Shown here in pieces: positions 6,726 through 8,294 of a stretch of DNA of 8,294 nt (its first letter is position 1; the number at the start of each line of letters is the position of its first letter). The position numbers and the translations under genes are program-made. Source of the stretch: Bacillota bacterium (GTDB lineage Bacteria > Bacillota_E > Symbiobacteriia > Symbiobacteriales > Symbiobacteriaceae); the NCBI GenBank assembly GCA_003242675.1, contig QGVE01000120.1, forward strand, positions 1-8,294, written 5' to 3'. Below the pieces are notes generated by a model, which was given only the letters and a program-made list of their open reading frames with translations, was not told the DNA's origin and did no database searches.

Positions 6726-6734
6726 CCTCCCTCC
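6726..6734 (-). promoter_or_regulatory. Ribosome binding site of the HlyD-like gene (fixes the start)
   Basis: GGAGGGAGG on the minus strand lies 6 nt upstream of the ATG at 6719 and just after the pgeF stop (6742-6740). It shows that translation begins here and not within the long upstream in-frame extension that runs antisense-free through pgeF in another frame. Confidence 0.85.
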
Positions 6735-6739
6735 AGACG

Positions 6740-7573
6740 CTAGCACAGGAGAATGATCGCCGCGCCGCGCCCGGCCGCACCGGCCTCCGCCCGGTGGCTG
6801 AAGAACCGGTCCCGCTGGCAGGCGGTGCATGCCCCGGCCACGTGGACCGTCCCCACGCCGGCGGCCAGGAGGTCCAGCCGGTTGGCGGCCCAGAGGTCCA
6901 GCATGTGGCGCCCCTCCCGGGCCGAGGGCCGCAGGAGGTGCTCCGCCCGGTCCCCGAAGTAGCGCCGGACCGGCTCCGTCACCGCCTCGTCCACCTCGTA
7001 GCAGCAGGGGCCGATCGAAGGGCCGATGGCGGCGTGGATGTCCGCCGGGTCGCAGCCGTAATGGGCGCGCATCGCCCGGACCGCGGCCGCGGCGATGCCG
7101 AGGACGGTGCCGCGCCATCCGGCGTGGACCATGCCGATGACGCGCCGGACCGGGTCGTACAGGTAGACCGGCACGCAGTCGGCGGCGGTGATGACCAGGG
7201 CCAGGCCGGGCCGGTCAGTGATCAGCCCGTCGGCGCCGGGAACCACCCGGACGTCGGTGTCACCACCGCTGCGGGCCACCCCACCGTCGGGCGGGTCGTC
7301 GCCGACGGCCGCCACCCGGTCGCCGTGCACCAGCCCGCCCATCACGGCCGATCCCGGCTCCAGCCCCAGAACGGACAGGGTGCGACGCCGGTTCTCCCGC
7401 ACGTCCTCCGGCCGGTCCCCCACGCTCAGGCTCCAGTTCAGCCCGTCGCCCCAGCGCCGGCTGACGCCCCCGTGCCGCCCCGTGAAGATCGCCCGGACGC
7501 CCCCCAGCGCCTCCAGGGCCGTCAGGTGCAGCACGGGAACCCCGTCGTGCTCCGCCCACGTGGCCACGCTCAC
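6740..7573 (-). CDS. pgeF: PgeF/YlmD-family multicopper-oxidase-like purine nucleoside enzyme
   Basis: This is a laccase-domain (DUF152, YfiH/YlmD/LACC1) protein. Family members have reported purine nucleoside phosphorylase and adenosine deaminase activities, and the E. coli homologue has a peptidoglycan-editing role. The 277-aa length is normal. Motifs seen are TGRHGGVS (31-38), GDRPEDVRENRRRTL (52-66), LVHGD (81-85), ITAADCVPVYLYD (128-140) with C133, GMVHAGWRGT (147-156) with H150, AAIGPSIGPCCYEV (181-194) and CTACQRDRFFSHRAE (249-263). H83, C133 and H150 are the expected metal ligands. The residue before VHG, usually Gln, is Leu82-adjacent Leu81 here. The GTG at 7573 has GAGAGGGG 10 nt upstream; a second GTG two codons in is an alternative. 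It begins the packed six-gene cluster. Confidence 0.93.
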   Translation of the reverse strand: MSVATWAEHDGVPVLHLTALEALGGVRAIFTGRHGGVSRRWGDGLNWSLSVGDRPEDVRENRRRTLSVLGLEPGSAVMGGLVHGDRVAAVGDDPPDGGVARSGGDTDVRVVPGADGLITDRPGLALVITAADCVPVYLYDPVRRVIGMVHAGWRGTVLGIAAAAVRAMRAHYGCDPADIHAAIGPSIGPCCYEVDEAVTEPVRRYFGDRAEHLLRPSAREGRHMLDLWAANRLDLLAAGVGTVHVAGACTACQRDRFFSHRAEAGAAGRGAAIILLC

Positions 7574-7614
7574 CCGGCGACAACCCCTCTCACAAGTAAA
7601 CTTTTCATAGTGTT

Positions 7615-7623
7615 ATTCTAGCA
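7615..7623 (-). promoter_or_regulatory. Possible extended -10 promoter of the pgeF-to-divIVA cluster
   Basis: On the minus strand TGCTAGAAT resembles an extended -10 element (TGn followed by a TATAAT-like TAGAAT, 7620-7615). It lies in a short AT-rich island (about 7592-7630) that stands out in a very GC-rich background. It would start transcription near 7608, giving a leader of about 35 nt before the pgeF GTG. No recognisable -35 hexamer is present at 17 nt spacing, which lowers confidence. The terminator-like hairpin just upstream fits a new transcription unit starting here. Confidence 0.42.
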
Positions 7624-7673
7624 GAAATTCGCCGCCCCGGCGCACCCGGCGCGGCCCCACCGGCGGAATGCCG

Positions 7674-7706
7674 GGAGCGGCTCCCCCGGGGACGGGGAGC
7701 CGCTCC
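7674..7706 (-). terminator. Terminator-like perfect hairpin after ylmC
   Basis: GGAGCGGCTCCCC (7674-7686) and GGGGAGCCGCTCC (7694-7706) form a perfect 13-bp stem with a 7-nt loop, 46 nt downstream of the ylmC stop. There is no U tract on either strand, so it resembles the U-less hairpins found in high-GC bacteria more than a classical intrinsic terminator. Together with the AT-rich promoter-like island beyond it, it suggests ylmC is transcribed separately from the pgeF cluster. Confidence 0.6.
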
Positions 7707-7752
7707 ACAGTCGGCGCGGACGGACCGGCGAAGCCGCGTGCCGTCGGGGGCG

Positions 7753-7998
7753 TCAGCCGGAGGCCGGCCGGTCGACCTCAACCAGGATGCAGTCGGGCCC
7801 GATGCAGACGATCTTCGTCCAGGGAATGACGACGCCCGGACCGCCGCCCCACAAGCCGAACCAGCGGCCCTCGTTCGGCACGATGATCGCCGTGATCCGG
7901 CCGGACTTCTCGTCGATCTCCACGTCGATCAACTCGCCCAGCCGGCGCCCGGTCCGGATATCGATCACTTCCTTGCGCAGGTCCGATGCCTTGGCCAC
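7753..7998 (-). CDS. ylmC: YlmC/YmxH-family PRC-barrel sporulation protein
   Basis: This small 81-aa protein has the PRC-barrel-like pattern of the YlmC/YmxH family: LRKEVIDIRTGRRLGELIDVEID (7-29), GRITAIIVPNEGR (33-45), a Gly-rich turn GLWGGGPGVVIPWTKI (48-63) and CIGPDCILVEV (65-75). Family members are conserved in endospore formers, and one paralogue is annotated as a sporulation protein; the biochemical role is unknown. The start is a GTG at 7998, chosen because GGAGGAGGG (8015-8007) lies 8 nt upstream. B. subtilis ylmC also lies just before ylmD, so position supports the call. The gap of 179 nt to pgeF holds a hairpin and a possible promoter, so it is probably its own transcription unit. 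Confidence 0.9.
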   Translation of the reverse strand: MAKASDLRKEVIDIRTGRRLGELIDVEIDEKSGRITAIIVPNEGRWFGLWGGGPGVVIPWTKIVCIGPDCILVEVDRPASG

Positions 7999-8006
7999 CG
8001 TGACCG

Positions 8007-8015
8007 CCCTCCTCC
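8007..8015 (-). promoter_or_regulatory. Ribosome binding site for the ylmC GTG start
   Basis: GGAGGAGGG on the minus strand, 8 nt before the GTG at 7998. There is no competing ATG, so this site decides the unusual start codon. Confidence 0.8.
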
Positions 8016-8079
8016 GCGCTGCTCAACCCCATCTTATGCGCGGCGGGCTTGGCCCAATCCGCGGGCTAGAGGGGGCTGG

Positions 8080-8101
8080 GGCCCACGCCAGAGGGTGGGC
8101 C
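8080..8101. other. Inverted repeat upstream of ylmC
   Basis: GGCCCAC (8080-8086) and GTGGGCC (8095-8101) form a perfect 7-bp stem with an 8-nt loop, about 80 nt upstream of the ylmC start. There is no adjacent T or A tract. It could be part of the ylmC leader or an operator, or a chance palindrome in GC-rich DNA. Confidence 0.35.
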
Positions 8102-8160
8102 GGCCATTTGGTCCGCGGGCGGCGGCCGCCGTTCGGGCCGGGCGTTGCCACCTGCGGCCG

Positions 8161-8225
8161 GGCCGGCGCACTCCCTCGGTGCGCCTTCACGGCAGCGGTC
8201 AGGGCAGGGCGCACCCGAGCCGGCC
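8161..8225. other. Large imperfect inverted repeat in the gene-free right end
   Basis: GGCCGG (8161-8166) pairs with CCGGCC (8220-8225), and CTCGGTGCGCC (8175-8185) pairs with 8208-8219 apart from one bulged C. This makes about 17 bp in total with an 8-nt bulge on one side. An alternative short hairpin, GGCGCAC (8165-8171) with GTGCGCC (8179-8185), uses one of the same arms, so the two folds exclude each other. The whole stretch from 8039 to 8294 shows no credible gene. Confidence 0.4.
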
Positions 8226-8262
8226 TGCGGGCACTTGACCGGACCGGCCCCGGTGCCCGCAG
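8225..8262. other. 10-bp inverted repeat near the right edge
   Basis: CTGCGGGCAC (8225-8234) and GTGCCCGCAG (8253-8262) form a perfect 10-bp stem with an 18-nt loop that can itself pair weakly (CCGG elements). No U tract follows on either strand. It could be the terminator of a gene beyond the window or part of a longer ylmC leader. Confidence 0.45.
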
Positions 8263-8294
8263 CGGACCGGGCCTGCGGATGCCCGCCCAGGGTG

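Noticed and set aside
6719..7118. N-terminal extension of the HlyD-like frame up to 7118
   Set aside because: It overlaps pgeF in another frame, its translation is Gly/Arg/Pro-rich noise, and a strong Shine-Dalgarno marks the ATG at 6719.
7738..8238. Plus-strand open frame of 166 codons opposite ylmC and the right-end region
   Set aside because: It overlaps the ylmC gene and the hairpins, lacks a convincing ribosome binding site and has antisense-type composition.
1..8294. CRISPR array, mobile element, phage, toxin-antitoxin or defence system
   Set aside because: No short regularly spaced repeats, transposase, integrase or defence-type domains are visible; the gene set is a conserved housekeeping and division neighbourhood.
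8039..8294. tRNA or other known RNA gene in the right-end region
   Set aside because: The inverted repeats do not fit a cloverleaf, and no T-loop GGTTCGA-type signature or CCA end is present.

Overview
The window reads as one chromosomal stretch of a high-GC, Gram-positive, spore-former-type Firmicute. All eight supportable genes are on the minus strand, so the transcribed order runs from high to low coordinates. Codon third positions are almost all G or C, and many spurious overlapping ORFs result. Gene order, a T-box leader in front of ileS, a YlmC/YmxH-family gene and the GC content all point to a Symbiobacterium-like clostridial lineage. The genus is an inference from gene content, not a sequence match.

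Layout in transcription order: (a) 8294-8039, a GC-rich gene-free end with several inverted repeats; (b) ylmC/ymxH, a small PRC-barrel protein (7998-7753), followed by a 13-bp perfect hairpin; (c) a small AT-rich island with a possible promoter; (d) a tightly packed cluster of pgeF/ylmD (7573-6740), a HlyD-like membrane protein (6719-5769), yggS/ylmE (5728-5021), sepF (5012-4398), ylmG/yggT (4358-4062) and divIVA (4039-3461), with gaps of 8 to 40 nt; (e) a well-formed sigma-A promoter directly after the divIVA stop, an isoleucine T-box riboswitch leader with its terminator, and ileS (3121-302); (f) a gene-free tail (1-301) holding two tandem copies of a 127-bp imperfect repeat and a hairpin downstream of ileS.

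This is the conserved Firmicute ylm/divIVA division neighbourhood (B. subtilis order: ylmC, ylmD, ylmE, sepF, ylmG, ylmH, divIVA, ileS). SepF anchors FtsZ at the septum and DivIVA marks curved or polar membrane. YlmG is a small membrane protein linked to division and envelope. YggS handles PLP homeostasis, and PgeF/YlmD is a cytoplasmic enzyme linked to purine nucleosides and peptidoglycan fidelity. IleS is under separate, tRNA-Ile-sensing control. Two departures from the B. subtilis arrangement stand out: the S4-domain gene ylmH is missing between ylmG and divIVA, and a HlyD-like membrane-anchored protein lies between pgeF and yggS.

I found no convincing novel defence, mobile or CRISPR system. 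The least explained elements are the 127-bp tandem repeat after ileS, the HlyD-like cluster member, and the mutually exclusive inverted repeats at the right end.
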